Source: Posidonia oceanica (Eukaryota > Streptophyta > Magnoliopsida > Alismatales > Posidoniaceae). Taken from it: a stretch of DNA of 64,000 nucleotides. The DNA lies in the NCBI GenBank assembly GCA_037176725.1, contig JAZBRS010000014.1:77420501-77484500 (forward strand). Direction: 5' to 3'. This document shows positions 1 to 9,957 of the stretch, in pieces; position 1 is the first letter of the stretch, and each line of letters opens with the position of its first letter. A program made the translations under genes and the position numbers. The notes under the pieces were generated by a model. It was not told the origin of the DNA, did no database searches, and saw nothing but the letters and a program-made list of their open reading frames with translations.

Positions 1-430
1 TATACGGCTGACATCCAGTAACTGTCCCTCGCAATGCCGTTTCCAGTTGATAGGACTGTAAACTATCCTCCAGTTGATAGGTCTGTAAACTATCCGCCGG
101 TTGACAGGACCGTAAACTGTTGTTCCAGATGATAGACTGTAAACTATCCGGCATTGCGTTATACGGCTGATATCCAGTAACTATCCCTCATGGTTTGTGG
201 GTTCCAATTGATAGGTCTGTAAACTATCCTCCAGTTGATAGGTCTGTAAACTATCTACCGGTTGACAGGACCGTAAACTGTCGTTAGGCTGATACTCCTA
301 AACTATCACCCACAACCATGTTATACGGCTGATATCCAGTAACTATCACTCACAACTGCTCCGGTTGACAGGACCGTAAACTGTCACTCCTGGTTGATAG
401 GACTGTAAACTATCCGGACGATAAGCCCGT
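1..430 (+). repeat. E1 3' UTR array of GATAG...CTATC interrupted palindromes
   Basis: About a dozen degenerate units read GATAGGACCGTAAACTATC or close variants: arms GATAG and CTATC around a 9-nt centre, spaced about 30 bp. A second unit type, GATATCCAGTAACTATC, has 4-bp arms and again a 9-nt centre. The same array occurs in E4 and E5. No coding potential is seen. Confidence 0.9.
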
Positions 431-970
431 CACCTTATCATTTTTTTTTCTCCTTTTCGGCGTGGCCTTGTCCCAGGAAGACGAAGTCACGCACCCCCTT
501 TCTGCGATAGGAGAGTTGGCCTCTCTCCCCTCGCACCCTTCTTTCCTGCTAGCCCGCTCCCCGGGCGGGGACCAGCTGCACCCTGTTTCCCTTCGCTTTG
601 TCGTGCAAGTCTGGCCCCCCTGCCGGACATTCGCACCACATCGCGCCTTTTTATCATTTTCCTTCCATCATCTCAGCACTTTCTTAGCTAGCACTGCATA
701 TCACTTTAGCATCATCAGCATTACTTGCACAGCATCAGCATTTTCTTACAGCTGCACTAACTTTTATACTAACTCTTGCATTGCATGTAGCATATCACAC
801 ACAGCACAGCATCCATCTGCATCAGCATCTTGCATTGCGGCAACGGGCTACGATCTTCGGTGCATCCGCCGAATAAGTAGCTCACGTCCATAGCAACCCG
901 CTGCTCCCGCCAGTCAGATGGGGTGTCTTGTCAACCCTGAGCAGCGGCCGCGCTCCGCTTGCCCTCGCTC
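431..970 (+). other. E1 conserved pre-PPT segment, non-coding
   Basis: This stretch is shared with E4 (22500-23020) and E5 (43900-44413). In E4 it contains inverted repeats such as GGGAGAG...CTCTCCC and GACTTTG...CAAAGTC, weaker in E1. Positions 916-927 are an inverted copy of the LTR start at 988-999 (see Part 2). I see no gene. Confidence 0.65.
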
Positions 971-980
971 AGGGAGGGGC
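971..980 (+). promoter_or_regulatory. Polypurine tract of E1
   Basis: AGGGAGGGGC lies 3 bp (ATC) before the LTR start at 984. The same tract occupies the same place in E3, E4 and E5. This is the expected primer for plus-strand DNA synthesis. Confidence 0.85.
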
Positions 981-3900
981 ATCTGTTGACACCCCATCTT
1001 GGCAGGCTTGGACCCTTGGAGCCCCCTGGTAGTTGCTGGATCAAACCCCAACCAAACCCTAGCCCTAATCCTCCTCTTTACCCCTCAAAATCAGCCCATT
1101 TTGACCTAAACCTCTACCCCCCTTCCCAACCTCAAAACCAAACCAAAATCCATAGGGAAACCCACCACTATCCACTCAACAAGCCTATCCAAAAACTTAG
1201 AAATTTCCAAACCTGACCCATTCCCAAAAACCCTAGAAAACTTAGGTGAAACTACCCTTTTTCTACACCTTGAAACCCCTCCAAAACCCCCTTAGAATCA
1301 AACCAAAACCTCAGACCCAAGACTTCAAACCCTAGACAACCCACTCACCAATTCTCACCCCATTCCAAGACCATTAAGACCCTCTTTCACCCAAATTATC
1401 CTTTTCTCTCTCCGGGATTATCATTTTCTCTCTCCTCTCTCTCTCCTGATTATCATCTCTCTTTTCATCCCTTTCTGATCCTTTTCTGGTCTGGCTGTGG
1501 GCCCCCTCTATGCTTCTATCCTTCCTCTATCTTATCCCTATTTTTACTTTATTTTTAACACTTTTCTGAATTTTTAAAAATCTTTTTCCTCCAACCTATC
1601 TTTTTCCCTTTTATCTCCCTCTTTTTTCCATTCCTTTCCTCCTTCTCTTTTCCTTTTTTCCCTTTTGCAAAAATCCACAAAAACCCATAAAAATCTGCAA
1701 AATCTCAAAACATAAAATAAACAAATCAGAACCATAAGAAAAACAATTAAAAAATATTAAACAAGCAATTAACAACTTAAACTTAACTTAAGCAAGCTAA
1801 AAAGAAAACCAAACATGCAAACTAAAAAATGCAAAACAAATCAAAAAGAAAACACTGAAAAATCAAGAAAAAAGCTAAAATAAAATCAAAACCCACCAAA
1901 GATAAAAGCCCATCAGAAGAATTAAAAAACAAACCCAAAAGAAGAATTAAAAATCAAACATTAAAAACAAGTAATTAAAGAAGGCAAAAGACTTAACCTA
2001 ATAAACATAAGAAAAACAAGTTAAAAACTTAATTAAAAAAGAAAAGAAAAACACATCTGAAAGACCTAAAAAAAAACACCCTATCAAACCAGAAAAATCC
2101 AACTAAAAACTTCAAGAAAAATCAACCAAATAAAAATCAAAACACAACTTAAAAGATTTAAGAAGGAAAAACCCTAAGAAGACTACAACTCAAAAACATA
2201 AAACCAACCCTGATTAATAGGAAAATAAATCCTAAAAAATCCTAATCAATATTCTAAGTGTCCAACAAGGGAAATACAATTTTTAAAACGATTTAAAAAA
2301 GGTCTAACAAACATTTAATCAAGAGAAAATCAATTAAAAACAAAACCAAAGCCCTAAAACCCTAATCAAGCCTAAAACACATTAATCAACTCAAAATAAC
2401 CATTAAAAATCTTAATTAAAATCCTAATCTACAGCACAACCTCTCCAGTATTTTTATTTATTTTTAGTTCATTTTTACCAATTTTATTTCCCCTTTCTAC
2501 CCTCTCTTTCTTTCTTATTTCCCTTCTTTCCTTCTTATTTTTCCTTACTGGGCTCGATCCGGCCCATCTCCTTTTTTCTTTTATTTCTCTGTTTTTTCCT
2601 TCAGCCCGCACAGTCCGGCCCACGCACCCCGTCTTCTTCCTTCTCCTTCTGTAGGTTTCTTCTGCAGCTCTTCCCGCGAACGACCAGCTGCCATTCCCTC
2701 CTTCTTTTTTGAATTCAACCTTCCATCAGATCAGCAACAGAACTCGCCACTTCTCCTCTCCTCTCAGCACCAAATCCGGGAGGCTTTAATTGCCTGTCGT
2801 CTCGCCGGCTGCTTGTCTCCCTCAGCAGCAGTGGAACGTGCCGGTGGAATTCGAATTCCAGGGCGCGCGAGCAAGCCGGAGAGTAGCTGATAAAGCCTCA
2901 GCTTTCGACCTCCTTCATCACCCTTTTGCCATCCGAGAGAGAGAACCAGAGAAATCCAGAGAATTCTCACCGAAAGCCTCTTCTTCTCCCTCTGATCTTC
3001 AGCAGAATTCTCCCTTCTTTTTCCTCAGAAACCAAGCCCGTTCCAACCATCATTCCTCTCCCAGTTGATCCCCCAAGTTCACCCAGAAACCCAGCAGACT
3101 TCCTCCACCATTTCCCGGCCTTTCACCACCCAGAACACCCCGAATTCACCCGAACTTCCACCACTGAAACCAACTGCAACCCAACGCCTTCCCTCCTGAA
3201 ATTGCCTTCACCACAGTCCACCGCATCTCCCCAAACCCTTCCCCGACACTCACCTGCACTTCACCTTTCCAGGCCACCTGATCTTCAGCCCTTTCCCTCA
3301 CCACAGACCCCAAACGCCACCACAAACACTTGCCCCACCTTCGGACCAGAAAACCCAACAACCTTCAATCTCCACCTACGCTCTCCAGAAACCCAATTCG
3401 ACCGCCCAGAACCCTTCCCCAGACCTCCAGCAACCTCCCGGAGGGTCCCATCCAGTCCGGCGTGCAGCGAACAGTCCCCCCGACCCCTGGCTGCCTCTGT
3501 GAACCCACGATCAGCCAGATCTTCCGCCGGTCTTCGCAGCAGCTGTCCAACCATCCAGGAAGCTCTGGAGGGTCGCTCTGAGTCGATCCCAGTCCTCGTG
3601 AGCAGCGGACAGCATCCACGGCGACCGGACGAGCTCCACCGGCGACCTCTGAAGCCACCTGCATCGGGAGGACATCCCAGCCACGGAAACAGGTATATTC
3701 TTGCTCCCTTAGTCTTCTTTTCTTCCCGCGTTGCTCCTCAGCCCTTTAGAAGTAGGTTTCCGGCCCTCTTGCCCCATTTCTACTCGCCGCTCCGGTCGTC
3801 TTCTCCGGCGCAGTTCTTCGGTCGCCTCGTCGCTCCGAGCAGCGGAACGCAGCTCCCGCGATCGTCTCAGCTCTGCACGAGTCCCAGGAGCGTTCTCCGG

Positions 3901-5884
3901 CCCTCATAACGCAGCGTCGCTGCGTTGATCGGCCGGACGGATCTCCTGAGACTCTGCAGAACTCCGGCGACCGCTCCAGCACGCTCTAGGCTGCGTCGTC
4001 CTCCGCCGAGCATCGTCCGACCTCCATCAGGACCTGGAGGCGCCTCCCCACCGGTCTGCGCCGCTCCAACACCCCCGTGCCGGCGTCCATGGACGTTGGC
4101 AGCTTGCTGCTACAGTGTCCATGGCCGTCGGCCATAGCACTGTTCACTTATTTTTCTGATATCTAAGTTTTCTTGCAAATATTGCATTTCTGGTCTGAGT
4201 TTCTATCATTTTACATTCCAGTCCTTTATTTAGTTTAATCTGCTGATTTTTGAACTGAAACCATATTAAATTGCATGAAATATTTATGTTTTTCCTTATT
4301 TGCATGCTGATCCATTTACTGTGCTTTCTAGTTATAATTCTTTACGCTTTAGCCCTCCTGTTTTCAATTTCTGCATGTAGATCCTGCAGTAGATTATTTA
4401 GATTTAATGCATATAGTTTACCATATCATATTGCATTCTGGGCCCCCCCTTGTTTTCTGTTTTTGCATCTTAATCCTCTGCACTGTAGAACTTAGGATTT
4501 ATTTTTTATTTTTGCATACTGCATTGCATATTTTACCTTCTAGTTTTGCATTTTTGCAGTTAGGTCCATTTTAAATGGACAGTAACTGTGTTGCATATAT
4601 TTTAGCTTATTAAATTGCATTTTCAACCCTGCATTTTTCAAAAATTACACTGCAGTCCTGTTATCTGATTTTCAGAGCATGTTTTCCATATTAAATTGCA
4701 TTTTCAGCCCCTGCATGATTTCAAAATCACACATAGGCCCTTGCATCTTTTAAAAAATCATGTGAAAAGACCATTTTGCCCCTAGGTTGCATTCTAGCTC
4801 CTATGCCTACCAAATTTCATGCAGACCCTCCACTAGTATTCCCAGACTCCCTGGAACTTTGTTTTTTTGGAAAAATTGCATTTTAGACCCTAGTTTTTTT
4901 AAATTGCACTCTGACTTCTTTTTGGTTTCAAAACCTCTCCTAAAGCATACCCTCTCTTCAAAACAACTTTCTGAGCCTAGTTTTTTGCCAAATAGACCTC
5001 TGTCTTCCCCTGTTTTCAAAATCCTTTCCCATGGAACCCTGTTTTCTGGGAAATTTGCATTTTTAGCCCCTTTCTTTTTCAAAATGCCTTCTGAGCTCCT
5101 GGCTTTTCCCAGTTTCTTATCATTGCTTTTTCTTGCTTTTGCATGCATCCTGCATTCATCTAGTCTTGCATTCTAGCATCCTCTTGCACACACCAAGCAC
5201 TTTTAGCTCCCTTTCACTTGGGAGGACCTTTTTGCACATCCTTAGGACCCCCTGAACACCTAGATCTGTTCTTCTCCCCTGTTCTGGCCCTTCTGCCTTG
5301 AAGCCGCGATATCTTTCAATCCGGCCGTTGGATCTCCTCAAGTAAGCTGCCCAGGCGACCGCAGCGAGGCGCTCTTCAACACGGACCAGACAGATTTCAG
5401 ATCAGGCTCCCGGATCTCCAGGTATGTCCTCCTGAACCCCTACATTACATTCATTTGCATGCCATTTGCACTGTTTTCCTTGTTTTCGCTTTCTGTCTCT
5501 TTGAGCATGTAGAATAGGGTCTCCCCTTTCTGCTTGTACCTTCCAATCTCCGTTTCGCGTATTCCTGTGTGTTTTGTGTTGTGTTTTTCCCTGGATTTGC
5601 CACTTAATGTGACTTTCTTCCCCCTTTTCCACGATCCGATCGCATCGCGAGCTTTGGGCAGCATGCGAGACACACCGTGGAACGGTTTAGTGGGAAACAG
5701 TCGCAAAGAGTTGGTAATCCCTCCGTTTGCACACTCTCCCCTCTGTTGGTCTTCATACCTACCCTGAGTGGTCCTAAACGACGTCTGTTTTTACACACAC
5801 GTTGTTTGACTCCCCTTTGGCCCCCCTTCTAATCTTTTCCTGCATTCTTGCATTCTCCTGGCTTTCCCAAGGTTTTGCTTCGCT

Positions 5885-6240
5885 GTTTTGGCACCGTTCC
5901 GCGTGCCTGCTCTCGTTTTGGCACCGTTTTGCGTGCCCTTCTGTTTTCTCGCCTTGTTTTGCGCACTGCCTTGCTTTCTCGCTCGTTTTGCGTGCCGGTT
6001 TTATTCTTTCGCTCCGTTTTGCATGCCATTCTGTTTTCTCGTCTCGTTTTGCGTGCCCCCTTTGCTCCCTTATCTTGCTTTGCGTGCTGTCCTGCTTTCT
6101 CGTTTGTTTTGCGCGCCGTTTTAGCTCTTTTGCATCGTTTTGCGTGCATTGCTCATTTCTCGTCTCGTTTTGCGTGTTTTGCGCCATTTTCCTTGCATGT
6201 CGATCGCATTGCATGGTTTCCTCGCTGTTTTGCTTTTTCG
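5885..6240 (+). repeat. LTR array of CGTTTTGCGTGCC units (E1)
   Basis: About ten degenerate ~30-bp units are built on CGTTTTGCGTGC; where the unit begins with GGCAC the arms GGCAC and GTGCC face each other across 8 nt. All other LTRs in the window carry a version of this array at the same relative place. Confidence 0.8.
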
Positions 6241-6481
6241 CCTGCATTCGCATATAGGGCTGTGATGCTTACTGTCTGGAGTTCTCACGAGCTAGGTTTC
6301 GCCTAATTCGGAACACAGACAGCGTAGCTGAGCATTTAGAGAGCACGTTTACTTCCTTTGTTTCTTCCCACTTAGAGCACACCTTGAGCATTCATTCAGG
6401 CATTGATAGGCACATAGGCATTCAATCCTGCATTTTTCTGCGTATACGAGCGTAAGCCTAGAAAGACCGATTTTCGGGCGT

Positions 6482-6506
6482 GTCGGGGGTGCCTAATACC
6501 TTCCCC
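6482..6506 (+). promoter_or_regulatory. Conserved LTR hairpin block (E1)
   Basis: A strong inverted repeat has inner arms GGTG/CACC around CCTAA and outer arms CGGGG/CCCCG with a TT bulge, followed by CGTAACAGGAGTCC. In E1 the inner arm is mutated (AATACC). It is the best conserved block among otherwise divergent LTRs; equivalents are at 8723, 15093 (-), 15847 (-), 28674, 49986 and 57548. Function unknown. Confidence 0.7.
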
Positions 6507-6828
6507 GCACGTAACAGGAGTCCTTACCCTGTCTTTTGGCCCGCAATGACCGTACTGCCTTTATCCTAGGCTAGAGTCATCTCATTTGCATTCGTTTGCA
6601 TTTGTTTTCCTTTGCATTGCTTTGCTTTGCATTCCTTGCTCGGTTTTGCGCGTTAATTCACGCATTACCCCGGTTTTCCTCGTCTTCCGTTAATAGACGT
6701 GGTGGCGACTCTGATTTGTCTTATCTTTCCTTTTTCTCCTCGATTTTAAGTGTTTTCGAGTTGAGCCTCTTCCTCGGACCTCAATCGCCGCTATATTAGC
6801 GAGCCTGATTCTGATCGGGATCGCTACA

Positions 6829-8148
6829 CCAGCGTCCAACAGCCCCTCTTGCTCAGCTCATGTTCTATTGCGTTCCATGCTCTGTTATTGCTTGTTTTTC
6901 TGTAGATCCATGCTATTGCTTCCTTGCATGCTCTTTGATGCTATGCCATGCTTGTTTGCTTGTTCCATGCTTGTTTAAATCCCCTTTGCATGCTTTAATG
7001 TCCATTTGCTTCCTACTTGCGTTGGACGTTAGGGTGAGCCACGTCCAACGTTGGACGCTGGTTCACCTAGCGTCCAACACCCCTGCCTGCTTTGCTTTGC
7101 TGCCATGCCTACCATGCCTATGTTTGATGTTTGCTTATGATCCATGCTTGCTTAGAGATGCCTAGCCCCTATGGTAACCATGTTTAGGTTTGCTAGGTCT
7201 TCTCAAGTTGCTTGCTTTCCCTTTTTTGCAAGTTTGAATCCTATGTTCCCATGCATGTTTCCTCTTTACTTTGCTTTTGGATAAAATGCTTCCTATGCAT
7301 GTTCCTATTTGCTCTTGCATGTTTCAGTAGCTTGCATGCATATAGGCGGGGTTTAGAGCTGAGCTCCCCCTTAGCACAGGTGAGCTTGCATTCTACAGGT
7401 GTTGGATGCTGGGAGCTCTAGCGTCCAATGTTCTGCTGTTTGTAGCGTCTAACGTCCCTGCTCCCCTACCTTGTTCTTTCTGGTTTGCATGTTGTTCTGA
7501 TCTCCTTGCTTGCCTCCCGTGTTTCCATGCATGTTTAGCTTCAGTAGCAACTGTTCTTAAGCTTCTATTAAGTTATTTGCTTGTTTATGCATGTCTTTCT
7601 TGTGTTGTACCTCCCAGGGCGTTGTACGCTGCTGGTGCTGGCGACCAACATTGGACACCGGCCTAGCTCACGTCCAACGACCTGGTTGTGTCTCTGACCT
7701 GGCACAGGCCACAAGTAAGGTCTGATTGTTTATTTTATGCCTCCCTTGTTTGCTTGTTTGCCCCAGGCTCATCTCCAGCAACCCAAATGCATGATCCCCT
7801 TTTATTTTGCTTTTGTATGCTTCTTTTCTCTCCTCTGTCTTCTGATCTGTGTTGGACGCCAGCCACTCTAGCGTCTAACGTTGGACACCCAGCCTACAGG
7901 CGTCCAACAACCTGCTTGCTTTAATCCTTGATTCTGGCTTGCTCCTTGCTCTGATCCCTCTTCTAATCTTCTGTTAGGTTAGTCTTGCATGTCAGGCACC
8001 CATTTAGTTGCATTTTTGCATCTGTATTGCATCCATGTAGCTAGATTGCATCGTTTTACCAAAATTGCATGCTGTCTACCTCCAGCAGTTGTTGGATGGC
8101 AGCAATGCTAGCGTCCAATGTTGGACACTGGTGTTGCTAGCGTCCAAT
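6829..8148 (+). repeat. Paired 29-bp hairpin units, GTTGGACGCT-N9-AGCGTCCAAC
   Basis: Clear units lie at 7021-7049 and 7050-7078 (the second has perfect 10-bp arms around a 9-nt centre), 7401-7429, 7621-7649 and 7650-7678, 7851-7879 and 7880-7908, and 8091-8119 and 8120-8148. Four times two units abut head to tail with exactly 29-bp spacing. The pairs recur about every 220-240 bp in the right half. A lone right arm at about 6831-6840 abuts the E1 end. Between pairs the sequence is T-rich with many TTGCATGC words and no gene. Confidence 0.85.
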
Positions 8149-8722
8149 ACTTGCATATGGCTGACAGCCATTTTAAAGCACCAATTTTGCTTCGCTCGCC
8201 GTTTTCTGCATTTTTTTGCTTCTTTGGCTTGCTGTAACCCCTATGCATGTTGCCCACCCCTTTGTTTTGGTTTTGCATCCCGCTTTGCCTCGTTTTCCGT
8301 GCTTCGCCCCATTTTCCACATTTTGCATTGTTTTCCCGGTCCTTCGCATAGTTTTCCGTGCCCCATTGCATCGCTTTCCGCCTTTTGCATCATTTTCCGT
8401 GCCTTCCATTATTTTCCGCATTTTCGCACCGTTTTCTGCACCCGCTTTGCTTTATTGCTTGCATGTCACTTGCATTGCTTGGTTTCCCTGTCGTTTTGTT
8501 TTATCGCCTGCATCTGCATATAGGGCTATGATGCTTACTGCTTAGGAGTTCTCACGAACCAGGGTCCACCTAGTTCGGAACACTAGCAGCGTGGCTGAGC
8601 ACATAGATAACACGTTTATTTCCCATGCATAGTAGGTAGGCATTTTGGGCATTTAGGCATTAGGCTAGCAATTCCCTGCATTAGCGTGAGATTGCCTAAG
8701 AAAGACCGACTCTCGGACGTAT

Positions 8723-8746
8723 CGGGGGTGCCTAACACCTTCCCCG
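8723..8746 (+). promoter_or_regulatory. Conserved LTR hairpin block (E2)
   Basis: Same inverted repeat as in E1, with intact arms GGTG/CACC and CGGGG/CCCCG. Confidence 0.7.
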
Positions 8747-9119
8747 TGCGTAACAGGAGTCCTTGCCCTTTCTCTTGGCCCGCATCGACCGATCCTTTAT
8801 CCTAGGCATGAGTCATAGCATAGCATGGCATCGCATAGCATAGTATAGCATAGCTTAGCTTAGCATTGCATCCTTTTGCCCCTCCTTGCATCTTGTTTTG
8901 CATGTCTTTTCATGCTTTACCCCTGGTTTTCCTTGTCTTCCAATTCAATAGACCCGGTGGTGACTCCAATTTGTCTTAACATTTCTTTTCTTTTCTTTTG
9001 CCAGCATTTCCGAGTCGAGTTTCTTCCCTTGGATCCAGCCGCATATAGTGAGCCTATTGTGATCGGTGCACGCAAGCTTTGGTAACATGCATGGACGATC
9101 AGAATTCAGGATTACTACA

Positions 9120-9957
9120 CACATACCATGCCCATGTCTTTTGCAGTGATTGTATGTTGTTTGCTTGCCATGATTGGGTGATTTTCTTCCACTTTTACAT
9201 TAGGCCTAAGGACAACTAGAGACTGGTTGTTTCCCCCTTGGTAATTAAAAACAGCAAGTAAAAGCCGAATCTAGGAGCAACTAGAGACGCCAACACACCT
9301 TCACCCCCTTTGGGTTAATAAAACATGCAAGATAAAAAACTTTAATCATTTTGCATGAATCATCATATAGGGCATGCATCTTCTCATCTAAGTCTACCTA
9401 TCAGTCTGAGAAGGACAGTCTCGGTCTCTCGTTCAGCTGCTTTGGCACAGGGTGAGTCGATCGGTCTATCCCCCATTGTCAGGGGTCGTGTCGGTGCTAC
9501 CAGAGGGTACAACCCATGCCTCAGCAGGGTCAAGGCCACTACTGCACCATCCATTATACCTGAGCTCTGGCCAGGGTCTAGACAGGAGCCTTACTTTCTG
9601 ACCGAGTCGGCGACCCGTACACTTGTGAGTCCGAAGTAGACAACTTACTAGGACACTAGATTGGTGAGAGAGAGCATGCTAGAAAGCATACCATTTGCAT
9701 AAATGCATCCATACCACCAATTAAACATTTGCTTTTTTCTTTTAGGTTCTAACACCTGTTTGCTTTGTCTGTACCAGAGATCAGTGAGCAAGTTCCCTAG
9801 TCGAAGCTTGAGTGTTTTTCTTCACTGACACCTCTGTTGTGACACTTGTTTTCGACCCTCCTCTTCTGAGCTACTCGCCTTTGCGACTATAGCTCCCCCT
9901 AGGTGTCGTCCTTCCCCTTTCTGTCGTAGCCCTGTTCTTACTCACTCGTGGTCAGCT
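9120..9957 (+). other. E2 leader between LTR and gag, primer binding site lost
   Basis: In E5 and E7 the LTR is followed one base later by a tRNA-Arg primer binding site. Here the LTR end joins directly to sequence matching about 29540 of E5, so about 480 bp including the site are deleted. A pyrimidine-rich run ending in CCAG, with AG at 9776-9777, matches the 3' splice-site-like positions in E5 and E7. No gene. Confidence 0.65.

Larger units (their letters stand above)
1..6828 (+). mobile_element. E1: 3' end of a Tat-type LTR retrotransposon (3' UTR, polypurine tract, 3' LTR)
   Basis: The window opens inside the 3' untranslated part of a plus-strand element. A hairpin-repeat array is followed by a conserved pre-LTR segment, a purine tract, and an LTR with TG...CA ends. 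No primer binding site follows the LTR, so it is a 3' LTR and position 6828 is a true right end. The flank begins in the middle of a palindromic repeat of E2, which supports insertion of E1 into E2's LTR. The left part of E1 lies outside the window, so a target-site duplication cannot be tested. An alternative is that 984-9119 is one 8.1-kb LTR with internal duplications, as seen in E3. Confidence 0.8.
984..6828 (+). repeat. 3' LTR of E1 (5.85 kb)
   Basis: The LTR starts TGTTGACACCCCATC and ends GGGATCGCTACA, where other copies end GGGATTACTACA. In order it holds: telo-box-like AAACCCTA motifs (1050-1340); an A-rich, G-poor block (about 1660-2440); GGCCCA motifs (2551, 2610); a CT-rich leader (about 2960-4140); degenerate TTGCATTTTAG-type repeats (4140-5170); a 5' splice-site-like CAG/GTATGT with GT at 5422; a CGTTTTGCGTGC array (5885-6240); and the conserved hairpin block near 6482. 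About 50 bp just before the terminus, present in the other copies, are missing. Long open frames in the CT-rich part are proline/serine/arginine-rich and look like by-products of composition. Confidence 0.8.
6829..9119 (+). repeat. 5' LTR remnant of E2
   Basis: The right end reads GGATTACTACA, as in the other LTRs. It contains a CGTTTTCCGTGC-type array (8180-8460), the block with GTTCTCACGA (about 8545), the conserved hairpin (8723-8746) and a GTCGAG segment before the terminus. The part 6829-8160 has no counterpart in the other LTRs and holds 29-bp palindromes. Internal TG start missing. Confidence 0.7.

Noticed and set aside
2926..3909. 327-codon proline/serine-rich frame in E1's LTR, and similar frames in the other LTRs
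   Set aside because: CT-rich leader lacks stops by composition; the frame is not kept between E1, E5 and E7.
984..9119. Single 8.1-kb LTR instead of E1 LTR plus E2 remnant
   Set aside because: A near-canonical LTR terminus at 6828 and a half palindrome right after it favour nested insertion, though E3 shows that internal duplications occur, so this is not excluded.
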